The translations under genes and the position numbers were made by a program. This document shows positions 18,194 to 28,400 of a stretch of 62,293 bases of DNA, piece after piece. Origin of the DNA: Herminiimonas sp. (GTDB taxonomy: Bacteria; Pseudomonadota; Gammaproteobacteria; Burkholderiales; Burkholderiaceae_D); NCBI GenBank assembly GCA_028292265.1, contig JAQGMR010000009.1, positions 1 to 62,293 of the forward strand, in the 5' to 3' direction. How positions within the stretch are numbered: the first letter of the stretch is position 1; each line of letters starts with the position of its first letter. The notes under the pieces are model-generated. The model was not told the DNA's origin, did no database searches, and saw only the letters and a list, made by a program, of their open reading frames with translations.

Positions 18194-19327
18194 TTATGAC
18201 AGCAAGCCAGCTCTTCGGTATAGTGCGCCCGCCAATATTTCGAGCTTGCCGTCCAGCTCCAGGGCAAGCAATGAGGCGTTGATCGTTGCGACCGGCAACC
18301 CGCTGCGTGCTGCAAGTTCGTCAATCCCGACCGGATCATGTCCCAGGGCAGTGAGCAGTGCCATCGTGTCTGGGTCTCGATCCGTCGCACTGGAACGAGC
18401 GTACGCCGCGCGCCGCGTTTCAGCTTGCAAGGCAGCGCTGGACAATGGTCCATATTCTTCAAGAATGTCTTGGGCGGACTCCACCAGTTTTGCACCCTGG
18501 CGTATGAGTTGATGGCAGCCCTTTGCCAGCGGCGAATGAATCGAGCCCGGAATCGCGAACACATCGCGGCCCTGTTCAAGCGCCATTTTCGCGGTGATGA
18601 GGGAGCCCGACTGGGCAGCCGCCTCCACGACAAGAACGCCGTGAGAGAGGCCGCTGATGAGTCGATTTCGACGAGGGAAATTGGACGCGACTGCTGGCAT
18701 GCCCAGGGCGTACTCGCTGAGCAGGCACCCCTGCACGGCGACGCGATGCGCGAGCGCTCGATTGCGCGCCGGATAAACGATGTCGGCGCCGGTTCCAATC
18801 ACCGCAATGGTGGCGGCGTCTCCAAGCAGCGCTCCTTCATGCGCCGCGGCATCGATCCCGAGAGCCAGGCCGGATACGACGCAAAGCCCGGCGCGGCTCA
18901 ACGCTTCCGCAAAGCGCCGGGCGTTGGCACAACCATCCGCGCTTGCATTCCTGCTGCCCACGATGGCCAGGGCAGGTTTGTTGAGCAGTTCGACGCGGCC
19001 CTTGGCATACAGGACCAGCGGCGGATCGGCTATTTCAAGCAGTGACTTAGGATAGTCGCTGTCGGCCAGTGTGATGACATGGTTGCCGGGCTCGTCGGCC
19101 CAGGCCAAGGTTTTTTCGATCAAGGCCAGCGTGTCGGAATCCGGACTTTTGGCATCAAGTACAGAAGCAGTACGTAATGGCACGTGTTCCAGCAAGGCGT
19201 TGAGCCCCGCCGAAAAAATCATGTTTGGCATGCCGAAAGCCGTCAATAGCTTCCGTCCCGTATCCGGGCCAACGCCAACGGCCTGCGCCAGGCGCAGCCA
19301 GTCCGCTATTTCCTGCCCTGCAGCCAC
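18194..19327 (-). CDS. dprA: DNA-processing protein DprA
   Basis: A 377-residue DprA/Smf protein. It has an N-terminal SAM-like region (WLRLAQAVGVGPDTGRKLL), the Rossmann-like DNA-processing domain (ALAIVGSRNASADGCANARR, SGLALGIDAAAHEGAL, VIGTGADIVYPARN, SEYALG) and a C-terminal winged helix (GIDELAARSGLPVATINASL). DprA loads RecA on single-stranded DNA taken up in natural transformation. It starts just before the end of the LysM gene's intergenic space (11 bases), so the LysM gene, dprA and smg probably form one transcript. Confidence 0.95.
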   Translation of the reverse strand: MAAGQEIADWLRLAQAVGVGPDTGRKLLTAFGMPNMIFSAGLNALLEHVPLRTASVLDAKSPDSDTLALIEKTLAWADEPGNHVITLADSDYPKSLLEIADPPLVLYAKGRVELLNKPALAIVGSRNASADGCANARRFAEALSRAGLCVVSGLALGIDAAAHEGALLGDAATIAVIGTGADIVYPARNRALAHRVAVQGCLLSEYALGMPAVASNFPRRNRLISGLSHGVLVVEAAAQSGSLITAKMALEQGRDVFAIPGSIHSPLAKGCHQLIRQGAKLVESAQDILEEYGPLSSAALQAETRRAAYARSSATDRDPDTMALLTALGHDPVGIDELAARSGLPVATINASLLALELDGKLEILAGALYRRAGLLS

Positions 19328-19338
19328 GACGGTGTTGC

Positions 19339-20478
19339 CTACTCAGGGGAGCGTACGATGTCGCCAATCTGGACGGAGTCGCTTACCTGCATGACGAGGC
19401 CGTACGACACGCGATCGAAAACCCGAAATACAAAGACCGTGCCGTATTTTTCGTCCGGCAGTTGTACTAGCTTGCGGCCTTCGGTGCGATCCGCAATGAC
19501 GCGTCCATAACGATAGAGTTCGAGCACCGTTCCCACGTCGATGCCGGCGGACGCGCCACGGTTGATGCTGATGACGTTGTTTTGTCCGCCCTGCGTAACG
19601 CCGCCTGGAATTGCCATGACGCGTCCCCTGACAACGGCCGACGGAGGATGCGGCGCGTAATTGACAACGGTCGGCGCCGGAATAGGCACCAGCCTGTCGC
19701 CTACGCCCATTTCCTGGGTTGAACCTGAGACGATGAAGCGGTGCGCTTCGTTGTCGGCCCGCGCCGCACGGTCGAGTGCAAGCGTGCCAAGATAAGTGGC
19801 TTCGTAGCCGATGATGGTTTTGGTGTCAGGATCGCGCAGAGGTTCACCCGGACGGTAGACCTGGAATTCAGTACCGCCCTTCAGGTCGCCACGGACGTAG
19901 GCCTTGTCTCCTTTGCCAAGGAACACATGGCCGTCAGCCGCCGCGACGATGCGCGGCGAACTGGCAAGCTCATTTCGCTCGACGATCAGCGGCCGCGTGA
20001 GGAACGGCTGTATGGCATTCAGCGGTATGGCGGGAATCGCTTGTTGCGGCAAGTTTTGAGCGCGGGTATGCGGCGACAGCCTGACTACCCCGGGCTCGCT
20101 TCCAGCCCCGTCGCCGCGTAGTGAAAGCCGTCCAGCGGCCCTGTCGAAAACGACGATCTGCCCCGGGTAGATCCAATGAGGATTACTGATCTGGTCTCTG
20201 TTTAGACCCCACACCTGTGGCCAGCACCACGGATGCTGAAGGAACCGGCCGGAGATGCCCCACAGCGTGTCGCCCGGGACTACCTTGTGCTGGTCTGGCG
20301 CATCAGGAAGGAAACCGCAGTGGGCGCTTCCTGCGCCGTCGTGCACCGTTGCTGCAGTCCTGGAAGTCGCTGGAACCGTTGCGACTGACGCATTGGTAGA
20401 GGTCTGTGCGATCGCCGGAAGCATAGCGAATGCCGTGCCCAAGGCGAAGAGACGGCTGGCTGTGCTAAACTTTTTCAT
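19339..20478 (-). CDS. LysM peptidoglycan-binding domain protein, exported
   Basis: A 379-residue product from the ATG at 20478, chosen because [25 protein letters not shown] is a clear signal peptide; the longer open frame upstream has no such feature. A LysM domain follows the signal peptide ([20 protein letters not shown]...[11 protein letters not shown]), adapted to peptidoglycan. The remaining part has no recognised enzyme motif. This gene beside dprA and divergent from def is a conserved arrangement in Burkholderiales. It is expected in the periplasm or bound to the cell wall. Confidence 0.9.
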   Translation of the reverse strand: MKKFSTASRLFALGTAFAMLPAIAQTSTNASVATVPATSRTAATVHDGAGSAHCGFLPDAPDQHKVVPGDTLWGISGRFLQHPWCWPQVWGLNRDQISNPHWIYPGQIVVFDRAAGRLSLRGDGAGSEPGVVRLSPHTRAQNLPQQAIPAIPLNAIQPFLTRPLIVERNELASSPRIVAAADGHVFLGKGDKAYVRGDLKGGTEFQVYRPGEPLRDPDTKTIIGYEATYLGTLALDRAARADNEAHRFIVSGSTQEMGVGDRLVPIPAPTVVNYAPHPPSAVVRGRVMAIPGGVTQGGQNNVISINRGASAGIDVGTVLELYRYGRVIADRTEGRKLVQLPDEKYGTVFVFRVFDRVSYGLVMQVSDSVQIGDIVRSPE

Positions 20479-20590
20479 GACGATTCCGGTGGTGAAAACT
20501 TGCCAAGGTGAATCAAATTCTGCCCACAAACTGACAAACTGGCAAGGCAAACCGCCATTACTTCGAATGGTGTTGTTGCTGAAAAGTGGT

Positions 20591-21130
20591 ATGGCCTTAC
20601 TCTCAATTCTTAGATATCCCGATTCGCGCTTGCACAAGATTGCAAAGCCGGTGACCGCCTTCGACCAGCGCATAAAGCAACTCGTGGCCGACATGGCAGA
20701 GACCATGTATGAGGCCCCGGGCGTTGGCCTGGCAGCGACTCAGGTTGATGTCCACGAACAAATCCTCGTTATCGACGTGTCCGACACGCAGAGTGATTTG
20801 CGGGTCTTTATCAATCCCCAGATCGTGTGGGCCAGTGAAGAACGACAGATATACGACGAAGGCTGCCTTTCCGTGCCCGGGATCTACGATGGGGTCGAAC
20901 GGCCGGCGCGCATCAAGGCCCGGGCCAAGGATACCGACGGCAAGCCTTTCGAGATCGAGGCGGAGGGCCTGATGGCAGTCTGCATCCAGCATGAAATGGA
21001 TCACCTCAAAGGCAAGGTTTTTGTGGAGTACCTGTCACCCCTCAAGCGCAATCGCATCAAGGCGCGCATGGCCAAGGAAGAACGGGAACTGCGCAAGGAC
21101 CGCGAGCGCGACCGGGTTGGGATGCGTTAG
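20591..21130 (+). CDS. def: peptide deformylase
   Basis: A 179-residue enzyme from the ATG at 20591 ([20 protein letters not shown]). Three deformylase motifs are present: [13 protein letters not shown], the cysteine-bearing EGCLSVPG, and the zinc-binding QHEMDHLKG. It removes the N-formyl group from nascent proteins. It is divergent from the LysM gene, with 112 bases between the starts, and is followed by fmt, which adds the formyl group to initiator Met-tRNA. The C-terminal lysine/arginine-rich tail is typical. Confidence 0.96.
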   Translation: MALLSILRYPDSRLHKIAKPVTAFDQRIKQLVADMAETMYEAPGVGLAATQVDVHEQILVIDVSDTQSDLRVFINPQIVWASEERQIYDEGCLSVPGIYDGVERPARIKARAKDTDGKPFEIEAEGLMAVCIQHEMDHLKGKVFVEYLSPLKRNRIKARMAKEERELRKDRERDRVGMR

Positions 21131-21262
21131 GCATTTGCGGCGCCACAGGCGGCTACCCGGCCAATTGCTGTGGCCGACTGCGCTAAATAACGGCGCTGTA
21201 TAACCGTCCCGCCAACGGCCTCGCCGACTGCCCAGCCGACGGCGCGGCGTACAATTCGCCGC

Positions 21263-22228
21263 ATGAAAATAATCTTCGCAGGGACGCCGGAATTCGCAGC
21301 GGTTGCACTTCGGGCGCTGCATGCCGCCGGCTTTGTCATTCCACTTGTCCTGACTCAACCGGACCGCCCGGCCGGGCGCGGCATGCGCCTGCAGCCTTCC
21401 GCCGTAAAGAAATTCGCGCTGGAAAACAACATCGCAGTCGCGCAACCAGTCTCATTGCGGCTGGATGGCAAATACCCTCAGGTCGCGCGCGAGGCGCACG
21501 ATCTCCTGCAGTCCACACCGCACGATGTCATGGTGGTCGCAGCCTATGGCCTGATCCTGCCGCAAAGCGTGCTGGACATTCCGTCGCGCGGCTGCATCAA
21601 CATCCATGCCTCGCTGCTTCCGCGCTGGCGTGGTGCCGCGCCGATACATCGGGCGATCGAAGCCGGTGACGACAAGACCGGCGTGACGATCATGCAGATG
21701 GAGCAGGGCCTCGATACCGGACCCATGCTGGCCAAGCGCGACATTGCGATTGCCGCGGACGATTCCACCGCAACGCTGCATGACCGCCTCGCCGCGCTTG
21801 GCGCGGCGATGATCGTCGAGGCCTTGAACAACATGAAAAGCGGCCGATTGTCTCCCACGCCTCAGCCAGAAAATGGCGTTACCTACGCGGCCAAAATCGG
21901 AAAAGATGAAGCAGCGCTGGATCTCTCGAAGTCTGCAACCAGCCTCGATCGCAAGATTCGCGCGTTCGATCCATTTCCTGGCGCGCTCGCGAATTTCAAT
22001 GGCGTACCGATAAAGATCTGGCGCGCCGAAGCCATTGGAGGCGACAGTGTTGGAGCAAGCGACGCGGTGCCAGGAACTGTTCTGGCGGCCGATGCGCAGG
22101 CCGGGGTTGTGGTCGCTACCGGGCAGGGCGCGTTGCGACTGCTGGAACTGCAAAAGCCAGGCGGAAAACGATTGCCGGCGCTTGAATTCGTCAAGGCGTT
22201 TCCACTGGCCGGCGGCAGGTTTGGCTGA
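21263..22228 (+). CDS. fmt: methionyl-tRNA formyltransferase
   Basis: A 321-residue enzyme. Landmarks are the N-terminal [19 protein letters not shown], the catalytic region [20 protein letters not shown] with the conserved Asn/His, and [11 protein letters not shown]. The C-terminal OB-like domain ([20 protein letters not shown] and the remainder) recognises tRNA. It formylates Met-tRNA(fMet) using 10-formyl-tetrahydrofolate. It lies 132 bases after def. Confidence 0.96.
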   Translation: MKIIFAGTPEFAAVALRALHAAGFVIPLVLTQPDRPAGRGMRLQPSAVKKFALENNIAVAQPVSLRLDGKYPQVAREAHDLLQSTPHDVMVVAAYGLILPQSVLDIPSRGCINIHASLLPRWRGAAPIHRAIEAGDDKTGVTIMQMEQGLDTGPMLAKRDIAIAADDSTATLHDRLAALGAAMIVEALNNMKSGRLSPTPQPENGVTYAAKIGKDEAALDLSKSATSLDRKIRAFDPFPGALANFNGVPIKIWRAEAIGGDSVGASDAVPGTVLAADAQAGVVVATGQGALRLLELQKPGGKRLPALEFVKAFPLAGGRFG

Positions 22229-22255
22229 CCTGGTCGCCTGAGATCGGCGCATCGT

Positions 22256-22372
22256 CAGACGCAATAGCCAGACGAAACAGCCAGACGTAACAGCCAGACG
22301 TAACAGCCAGACGTAACAGCTAGACGTAACAGCCAGACGTAACGGCTAGACGTAACAGCTAGACGTAACAGG
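22256..22372. repeat. 13-bp tandem repeat, nine copies
   Basis: Nine consecutive 13-base units with consensus CAGACGTAACAGC run without spacers from 22256 to 22372. Copies differ at the first base (C or T), at positions 7-10 in the first two units (CGCAATAGC, CGAAACAGC) and at one or two late positions. A partial tenth unit (CTAGACACG) follows. The array fills the space between convergent fmt and the Lrp-type gene. The period is 13, so it cannot preserve a reading frame, and no unit is palindromic. Confidence 0.93.
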
Positions 22373-22437
22373 CTAGACACGTCCCCAAACGCCATCAAGC
22401 TTGAACCAGCGCTTGCAGTGCGCCCTCCCTGTCGCTG

Positions 22438-22923
22438 TTAACCGGCGCGGTCGAGCGGAAATGGTGAGGTCGCCTTGATCTCCTCCAGGCAAACCATTGA
22501 GCGCACGGTAGAGACGCCAGGTACCTGCATCAGCCGGTCGGTCAGGAAGTTGGACAGCGACTTCAGGTCGCCCGCCACGACTTTCAACAGGTAGTCGAAG
22601 TCCCCCGAGATCGTGTAGCACTCCAGAATCTCCGGAAACTGGCGGATTGCCTTCTCCATCTCGCGCACCTTTTTGCCCTGGTCGCGGTCGATCGCCAAAC
22701 TTACAAACGCCACCACATGCAAGCCGATGCTCTGCGGGGCCAGGTGCGCAGCATAGTGGCGGATGACGCCTTCTGATTCGAGACGCCGGATGCGGCGGTA
22801 GCACTGTGGCGCTGACAAATGCACCTTCGCCGACAACTCCACATTAGTGGCACGGCCGTTTTCCTGCAGCGCCTTTAGCAGGATCTTGTCGTATCGATCA
22901 AGTTTTTCCAACGTACCCTCCAT
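22438..22923 (-). CDS. Lrp/AsnC family transcriptional regulator
   Basis: A 161-residue regulator from the ATG at 22923. The N-terminal helix-turn-helix is LDRYDKILLKALQENGRATN and SAPQCYRRIRRLESEGVIR, followed by the RAM ligand-binding domain (ILECYTISGDFDYLLKVVAGDL; VPGVSTVRSMVCLEEIK). Lrp-type proteins bind amino acids and form octamers. It is divergent from rocD (156 bases between starts), so it probably controls the rocD-DDAH pair in response to ornithine, arginine or a related compound. Confidence 0.92.
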   Translation of the reverse strand: MEGTLEKLDRYDKILLKALQENGRATNVELSAKVHLSAPQCYRRIRRLESEGVIRHYAAHLAPQSIGLHVVAFVSLAIDRDQGKKVREMEKAIRQFPEILECYTISGDFDYLLKVVAGDLKSLSNFLTDRLMQVPGVSTVRSMVCLEEIKATSPFPLDRAG

Positions 22924-22972
22924 GAAACCGAACTTCCATGCACGATTGTTGCATTGAAGCCCGGTCTGGTGC

Positions 22973-22982
22973 GCGAATTCGC
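22973..22982. promoter_or_regulatory. palindrome in the Lrp/rocD divergent region, possible operator
   Basis: A perfect 10-base palindrome GCGAATTCGC lies near the middle of the 156-base divergent region and is followed by the AT-rich ATAATAATTTC. Its position is suitable for an operator of the adjacent Lrp-type regulator. It does not closely match the E. coli Lrp consensus, so the assignment is only positional. Confidence 0.3.
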
Positions 22983-23079
22983 ATAATAATTTCACCGGTT
23001 TAGGCCTATCCTGCATCTGAGTGTCGGCGTCCGTGATTTCATTCAACGGGTTGGGCGCCATGAGGAGAGGAGTAGAGCT

Positions 23080-24369
23080 ATGGGAACCCTTATTCACGAC
23101 GCAGCGGCACATTTCATCGAGCTGGAAAGCCGTCATTGCGCCACAAATTACCGCCCGCTTCCGGTGGTGCTGCAACGCGGCTCGGGCGTCTGGCTGTGGG
23201 ATGTGGACGGCAAGCGCTATATCGACATGATGTCCGCCTATTCGGCCGTCAGTTTTGGGCATTCGCACCCGCGCCTGGTAGCTGCGCTCATGAGCCAGGC
23301 CGGCATGCTGGCGGTCACCTCACGCGCCTTCCACACCGACCGGCTCGGCACCTTCCTTCAGCGTCTTTGCAGCATGACCGGCATGGCGCGCGCCCTTCCC
23401 ATGAACACGGGGGCGGAAGCTGTCGAAACCGCATTGAAGGCAGCGCGCAAATGGGGCTATCGGGTCAAGGGGATCGAAGACGGGCAGGCGCAAATCGTTG
23501 TCTGCCACGGCAACTTCGCCGGACGAACCACGACCATTGTTGGCTTTTCTTCTGAAGCACAATATCGCTCCGGCTTTGGGCCGTTCGCACCGGGCTTTGT
23601 CTCGGTCCCCTATGGGGATGCACTGGCATTGGAAGCGGCGATCACCCCCAACACCGCGGCCTTCCTGGTTGAGCCGATACAGGGCGAAGCCGGCATAGTT
23701 GTTCCGCCGCCTGGTTATCTCTCGGCGTGCCGCGAGATTTGCACCCGTCACAACGTACTTCTGATCTGCGACGAGGTACAGACCGGCCTCGGACGGACTG
23801 GCACGTTGCTTGCAAGTGACCATGAGTCGGTGCGCCCGGATGGGCTCGTACTCGGCAAGGCGCTGGGTGGCGGACTGCTTCCCGTGTCTGCCTTCCTTTC
23901 ACGGGAAGACGTGATGGCCGTCTTTACTCCGGGCGACCACGGCAGCACTTTCGGCGGCAATCCGCTCGCCTGCGCAGTCGGCGAAGCATCGCTTGAACTG
24001 CTGGAAAGCGAGGGGCTTGTTGAAAGGGCGCGGCTGATGGGCGAGCGACTGATTGCGGGGCTGCGTGACATTCGACATCCGGCGATTCTGGAGGTGCGCG
24101 GTCGCGGCCTTCTGATCGGGGTCGAGCTTGATCCCGAAGTGGTGAGCGCGCGCCAACTGTGCGAGATGCTAATGACACGCGGCCTCCTGACAAAGGACAC
24201 GCATGACACGGTTATCCGGTTTGCTCCGCCGCTCACGATCACGGAGTCCGAGGTCGACTATGCGCTGGAAATAATTCGTGACGGATTTCATTGCGTGCCG
24301 GGGCCGCATGGCAACCTGGGTGGTATCGACACATTCGACGTTTCCCAACCAGGCCGTCTGGCGGCCTGA
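23080..24369 (+). CDS. rocD: ornithine--oxo-acid transaminase
   Basis: A 429-residue class III aminotransferase. Landmarks are GKRYIDMMSAYSAVSFGHSHP, PMNTGAEAVETALKAARKWGY, CDEVQTGLGRTGTLLA and the PLP lysine in LVLGKALGGGLLPVSAFL. These closely match ornithine delta-aminotransferases, which convert ornithine to glutamate-5-semialdehyde. A strong GAGGAG site precedes the ATG. The C-terminus carries about 25 extra residues after the usual end (from VPGPHGNLGG on). The DDAH-like gene follows by 22 bases, forming a two-gene unit divergent from an Lrp-type regulator. Confidence 0.92.
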   Translation: MGTLIHDAAAHFIELESRHCATNYRPLPVVLQRGSGVWLWDVDGKRYIDMMSAYSAVSFGHSHPRLVAALMSQAGMLAVTSRAFHTDRLGTFLQRLCSMTGMARALPMNTGAEAVETALKAARKWGYRVKGIEDGQAQIVVCHGNFAGRTTTIVGFSSEAQYRSGFGPFAPGFVSVPYGDALALEAAITPNTAAFLVEPIQGEAGIVVPPPGYLSACREICTRHNVLLICDEVQTGLGRTGTLLASDHESVRPDGLVLGKALGGGLLPVSAFLSREDVMAVFTPGDHGSTFGGNPLACAVGEASLELLESEGLVERARLMGERLIAGLRDIRHPAILEVRGRGLLIGVELDPEVVSARQLCEMLMTRGLLTKDTHDTVIRFAPPLTITESEVDYALEIIRDGFHCVPGPHGNLGGIDTFDVSQPGRLAA

Positions 24370-24391
24370 ACTTCCATCTGAAAGGACATCC

Positions 24392-25234
24392 ATGCAAGAG
24401 CGCATCCTGATGTGTGAGCCGAATTTCTTCGAGGTCAGTTATGTGATCAACCCCTGGATGAAAGGGAACATCGCCCACGCCGATCGCGCGCTCGCTCAGC
24501 GGCAATGGAGCCGGCTTGCGGCGTCCCTTGGCAAGGTGGCCGCGGTGGAAAGGATGACGGGAGTCGACGGCGTGCCGGACATGGTGTTTACAGCCAATGC
24601 CGGCGTTGTCCTCGGACGCAAGTGCGTGCTCTCGCGCTTCCGGCATGTGGAACGGCAGGCGGAGGAACCACATTTTGCCCGCTGGTTTGAAGAGCATGGC
24701 TTCGAGGTCCTGCGCTTGCCGGAAGACGTTCCGTTCGAGGGCGCGGGCGATGCCTTGCTGGACCGCGCCCTGCCGCTGTTGTGGCTCGGGCATGGACATC
24801 GCTCGGACGCAGCCTGCGCGCCATTGCTGCAGGATTGGCTGGACATTGATGTCGAGCCGCTACGCCTGGTGGACGACCGTTTCTATCATCTCGACACCTG
24901 CTTTTGCCCGCTTGAAGGCGGTTATCTCATGTACTGCCCGGCGGCTTTCGACGCCCCGTCACGCGCGCGCATCACCGCGCGGGTTCCAGCGGCGCTGCGC
25001 ATACCGGTCGACGAGGCCGACGCTGCTGCCTTTGCCTGTAACGCCGTCAATATCGGCAAGGACGTATTTCTGAATCACGCATCGCCCGAGCTGGCCACCA
25101 GCCTCCGTGCGCATGGATTCCGGGTTCACCTGACGCCGCTGGGGGAATTCATGAAGGCAGGCGGGGCGGCAAAATGCCTGACCCTGCGCCTGACCGAAGT
25201 GGCCGGGGCGCAGGTCGCTGTCAAGGCCGCCTGA
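24392..25234 (+). CDS. dimethylarginine dimethylaminohydrolase (DDAH)-like amidinohydrolase
   Basis: A 280-residue guanidino-group-modifying enzyme from the ATG at 24392, preceded by AAAGGA. The family residues visible are DMVFTANAGVVLG (substrate carboxylate region), FEGAGDALL, the catalytic histidine in FYHLDTCFCPLEGGYL, and the nucleophile cysteine in AGGAAKCLTLRLTE near the C-terminus. DDAH hydrolyses methylated arginines to citrulline; related enzymes act on arginine or other guanidines. Pairing with rocD suggests feeding an arginine/ornithine-type catabolic route. The precise substrate is uncertain. Confidence 0.85.
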   Translation: MQERILMCEPNFFEVSYVINPWMKGNIAHADRALAQRQWSRLAASLGKVAAVERMTGVDGVPDMVFTANAGVVLGRKCVLSRFRHVERQAEEPHFARWFEEHGFEVLRLPEDVPFEGAGDALLDRALPLLWLGHGHRSDAACAPLLQDWLDIDVEPLRLVDDRFYHLDTCFCPLEGGYLMYCPAAFDAPSRARITARVPAALRIPVDEADAAAFACNAVNIGKDVFLNHASPELATSLRAHGFRVHLTPLGEFMKAGGAAKCLTLRLTEVAGAQVAVKAA

Positions 25235-25270
25235 ACGACGCGGCAGCCGTGCCCGTGTCCTCCCTCAGCG

Positions 25271-25299
25271 CTGACGGAGGGCTCGTAATCACGTATAAT
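25271..25299 (+). promoter_or_regulatory. sigma70-type promoter of metH
   Basis: A perfect -10 box TATAAT at 25294-25299 lies 17 bases after CTGACG (25271-25276), which matches four of six bases of the -35 consensus. Transcription is expected to start near 25306. The -35 lies in the descending arm of a CCTCC/GGAGG inverted repeat after the DDAH-like gene. This is the clearest promoter seen in the window. Confidence 0.72.
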
Positions 25300-25305
25300 T
25301 TTCTG

Positions 25306-25498
25306 GCGCCGATTTGATTACCACAGTCAAAACCAGCTTGCGGGCGCAGGGCCAGACGGCGACTTCGGGGAGGCTCCCGGTCAATACCACTGGTCCACAT
25401 AAATACTGCTAAAGCGGACCATGAACCCGGCTCGCTGATGCAGCCGGGTTTTTGCTTTTTTGGGCGTGCGATCTGCGCGCAACAACCAGAGTCTCAAC
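25306..25498 (+). ncRNA. structured metH leader RNA, possible riboswitch or attenuator
   Basis: From the predicted start near 25306 to the metH ATG is about 190 bases of untranslated leader. It contains a GC-rich region (25345-25380), with GGGAGGCTCCC as a local hairpin and GGGCC/GGCTC able to pair. A hairpin TGGTCC (25391-25396) / GGACCA (25416-25421) follows, then an intrinsic terminator. This arrangement of aptamer-like domain followed by terminator suggests ligand-controlled attenuation. It does not show the conserved core of the S-adenosylhomocysteine riboswitch or the B12 box of cobalamin riboswitches, so no class is claimed. Confidence 0.5.
25424..25461 (+). terminator. intrinsic terminator inside the metH leader
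   Basis: AACCCGGCT (25424-25432) pairs perfectly with AGCCGGGTT (25442-25450) around a 9-base loop, followed by TTTGCTTTTTT. The stem of nine base pairs with its T tract is a strong Rho-independent terminator. It lies downstream of the metH promoter and ends only about 38 bases before the metH ATG, so it should attenuate metH unless the RNA refolds. Confidence 0.85.
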
Positions 25499-28400
25499 AT
25501 GAAATGCTATCCCGTCTCCACCACCGAAGCGCAGCTGCGCGATCTGCTGTCCCGGCGCATCCTCGTCCTCGACGGCGCCATGGGCACCATGATCCAGCAG
25601 TACAAGCTGACGGAGGAAGACTATCGAGGCCAGCGCTTCGCCGATTTCGCGGTGCCAGGCAAGAACGTTTTCGTCAAGGGCAACAATGAATTGCTGACCT
25701 TGACCCGGCCCGACGTTATCAGCGCAATTCACGAGGAGTACCTCGCGGCGGGCGCAGATCTGATCGAGACCAACACCTTTGGCGCAACGACGGTGGCGCA
25801 AGACGATTACCACATGGGCCATCTTGCGTTCGAGATGAACGTCCAGGCCGCGCGACTCGCGCGTGCCGCCTGCGACAAGTATTCATCGCCCGACAAGCCC
25901 CGATTTGTCGCCGGCGCGCTAGGGCCGACGCCAAAGACCGCCTCTATTTCACCGGAAGTCAACGATCCCGCCGCGCGCAACGTCACTTTCGATCAACTGG
26001 TCGCAGCCTATCTGGAACAGACGCGTGGACTGGTGGAGGGCGGCGCCGATGTGCTGCTGGTCGAAACGATCTTCGATACGCTCAACTGCAAGGCCGCGCT
26101 GTTTGCCATCGACACTTTCTTTGAGGAGTCGGGCAAGCGTCTGCCCATCATGATTTCCGGCACAGTGACAGATGCCTCCGGGCGGATCTTGTCGGGCCAG
26201 ACCGTGCCCGCGTTCTGGAACTCGGTGCGTCATGCAAAGCCCCTTACCGTTGGATTGAACTGTGCACTCGGTGCGGCGCTGATGCGGCCCTATGCTGAAG
26301 AGCTGTCGAAGATTGCCGACACCTACGTTTGCATCTACCCGAACGCCGGGCTGCCCAACCCCATGTCCGACACCGGCTTCGACGAAACGCCGGATGTCAC
26401 GTCGTCCTTGCTCAAGGACTTTGCTGATAGCGGCTTCGTTAACATTGCGGGCGGCTGTTGCGGCACCACGCCGGCACACATCAAGGCCATCGCAAAGATC
26501 GTCTCTGACATCGCGCCGCGCAAGCTGCCCGAAATTCCGGTCGCCACGCGACTATCCGGCCTTGAGCCTTTCACCATTGACGATCAATCGCTTTTCGTCA
26601 ACGTCGGCGAGCGGACCAACGTCACCGGCTCGAAGGCGTTTGCGCGATTGATCTTGAATGAACAGTACGACGAAGCCCTCGCCGTGGCGCGCCAGCAGGT
26701 GGAAAACGGCGCCCAGATCATCGACGTCAACATGGATGAGGCGATGCTCGATTCCGTCGCCGCCATGACGCGCTTCCTCAACCTCATCGCCTCCGAGCCG
26801 GACATCGCTCGAGTGCCGATCATGATCGACTCGTCCAAGTGGGCCGTCATCAAGGCAGGTCTCAAGTGCGTGCAGGGCAAATCGGTTGTCAACTCGATAT
26901 CAATGAAGGAAGGCGAGGAAGAATTCCTGCGCCAGGCCGCGCTCTGCCGTCGCTATGGCGCGGCGGTGATCGTCATGGCATTCGATGAGAAAGGTCAGGC
27001 CGACACGTTCGAGCGCAAGACCGAAATCTGCCAGCGCGCGTATCGCCTGCTGGTGGACAAGGTCGGCTTCCCGCCCGAAGACATTATTTTTGATCCGAAC
27101 ATCTTCGCCATTGCGACCGGCATTGAAGAGCACAACAACTATGCGGTGGACTTCATTGAAGCCACGCGCTGGATCAAAAAGAATCTGCCGCATGCCCGCA
27201 TCAGCGGCGGCGTGTCCAATGTCAGCTTCAGCTTCCGTGGCAACGACCCGGCGCGCGAAGCCATCCACACGGTTTTCCTGTACCACGCGATCCAGGCCGG
27301 CATGACGATGGGTATTGTGAACGCCGGCATGGTCGGCGTATACAGCGAACTTGCTCCGGAACTGCGCGAGCGGGTAGAAGATGTCGTGCTGAACCGCAGG
27401 CCGGATGCCACGGAGCGCATGATAGAAATCGCCGGCACGCTCAAGGCTGGCGGCAAGAAGGAAGAGCAGAACCTCGTCTGGCGCGAAGACACCGTACAAA
27501 AGCGCCTGGCGCATGCGCTGGTTCAGGGCATTACCCAATGGATCATTGAGGACACCGAGGAAGCGCGTCAGGAATTGTTGGCCAATGGCGGCCGCCCGAT
27601 TCATGTGATCGAAGGCCCGCTGATGGATGGCATGAACATCGTCGGTGACCTGTTCGGGCAAGGCAAAATGTTCTTGCCGCAGGTTGTGAAATCGGCGCGC
27701 GTCATGAAGCAGGCGGTGGCGCACCTCATCCCCTACATTGAAGAAGAAAAGCAGGCGGAAGAGCGCAAGACCGGCATCGCTGCCAAGCCGCGCGGCAAGA
27801 TCGTGATCGCCACGGTGAAGGGCGACGTACACGACATCGGCAAGAACATCGTCTCGGTGGTCCTGCAATGCAATAACTTCGAAGTCGTCAATATGGGCGT
27901 CATGGTTCCGTGCGCCGAGATCCTGGCGAAAGCCAAGGCAGAGAATGCGGACATCATCGGCTTGTCCGGGCTCATCACGCCCTCGCTTGAAGAGATGGCT
28001 TATGTCGCGAAAGAGATGCAACGTGATCCGTATTTCCGCGAACTCAAGACGCCGCTTTTGATCGGTGGGGCCACTACCAGTCGCGCCCATACCGCTGTCA
28101 AGATCGCGCAAAATTATGAGGGTCCGGTCGTGTACGTTCCGGACGCATCCCGTTCCGTGTCGGTTGCCCAGTCGCTCCTGACTCCGGAGTCCCGTGAACA
28201 ATATCTTCAGGATATCGCCACGGACTACGAGCGCATCCGGGTGCAGCATGCCAACAAGAAGGCGGTGCCACTTCTGAGCATTGCCGACGCGCGCAAGAAC
28301 CGCTCGCCGGTCAGCTTTGATGGCGCAGGTGCGCCCGTCAAACCGAAGTTCATCGGACGTCGGGTCTTCAAGAACATGGATCTCGCGCACATTGCGCAAT

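Noticed and set aside
22256..22372. CRISPR array
   Set aside because: The 13-base units are contiguous with no spacers, and no cas genes are nearby. It is a minisatellite.
25306..25498. Assignment of the metH leader as an SAH or cobalamin riboswitch
   Set aside because: The conserved SAH core (GAGGAGCGCUGC-type with AGGCUCGG) and the cobalamin B12 box (AGnCAGGAGACCTGCC-type) could not be found by eye. It is kept as an unclassified leader.
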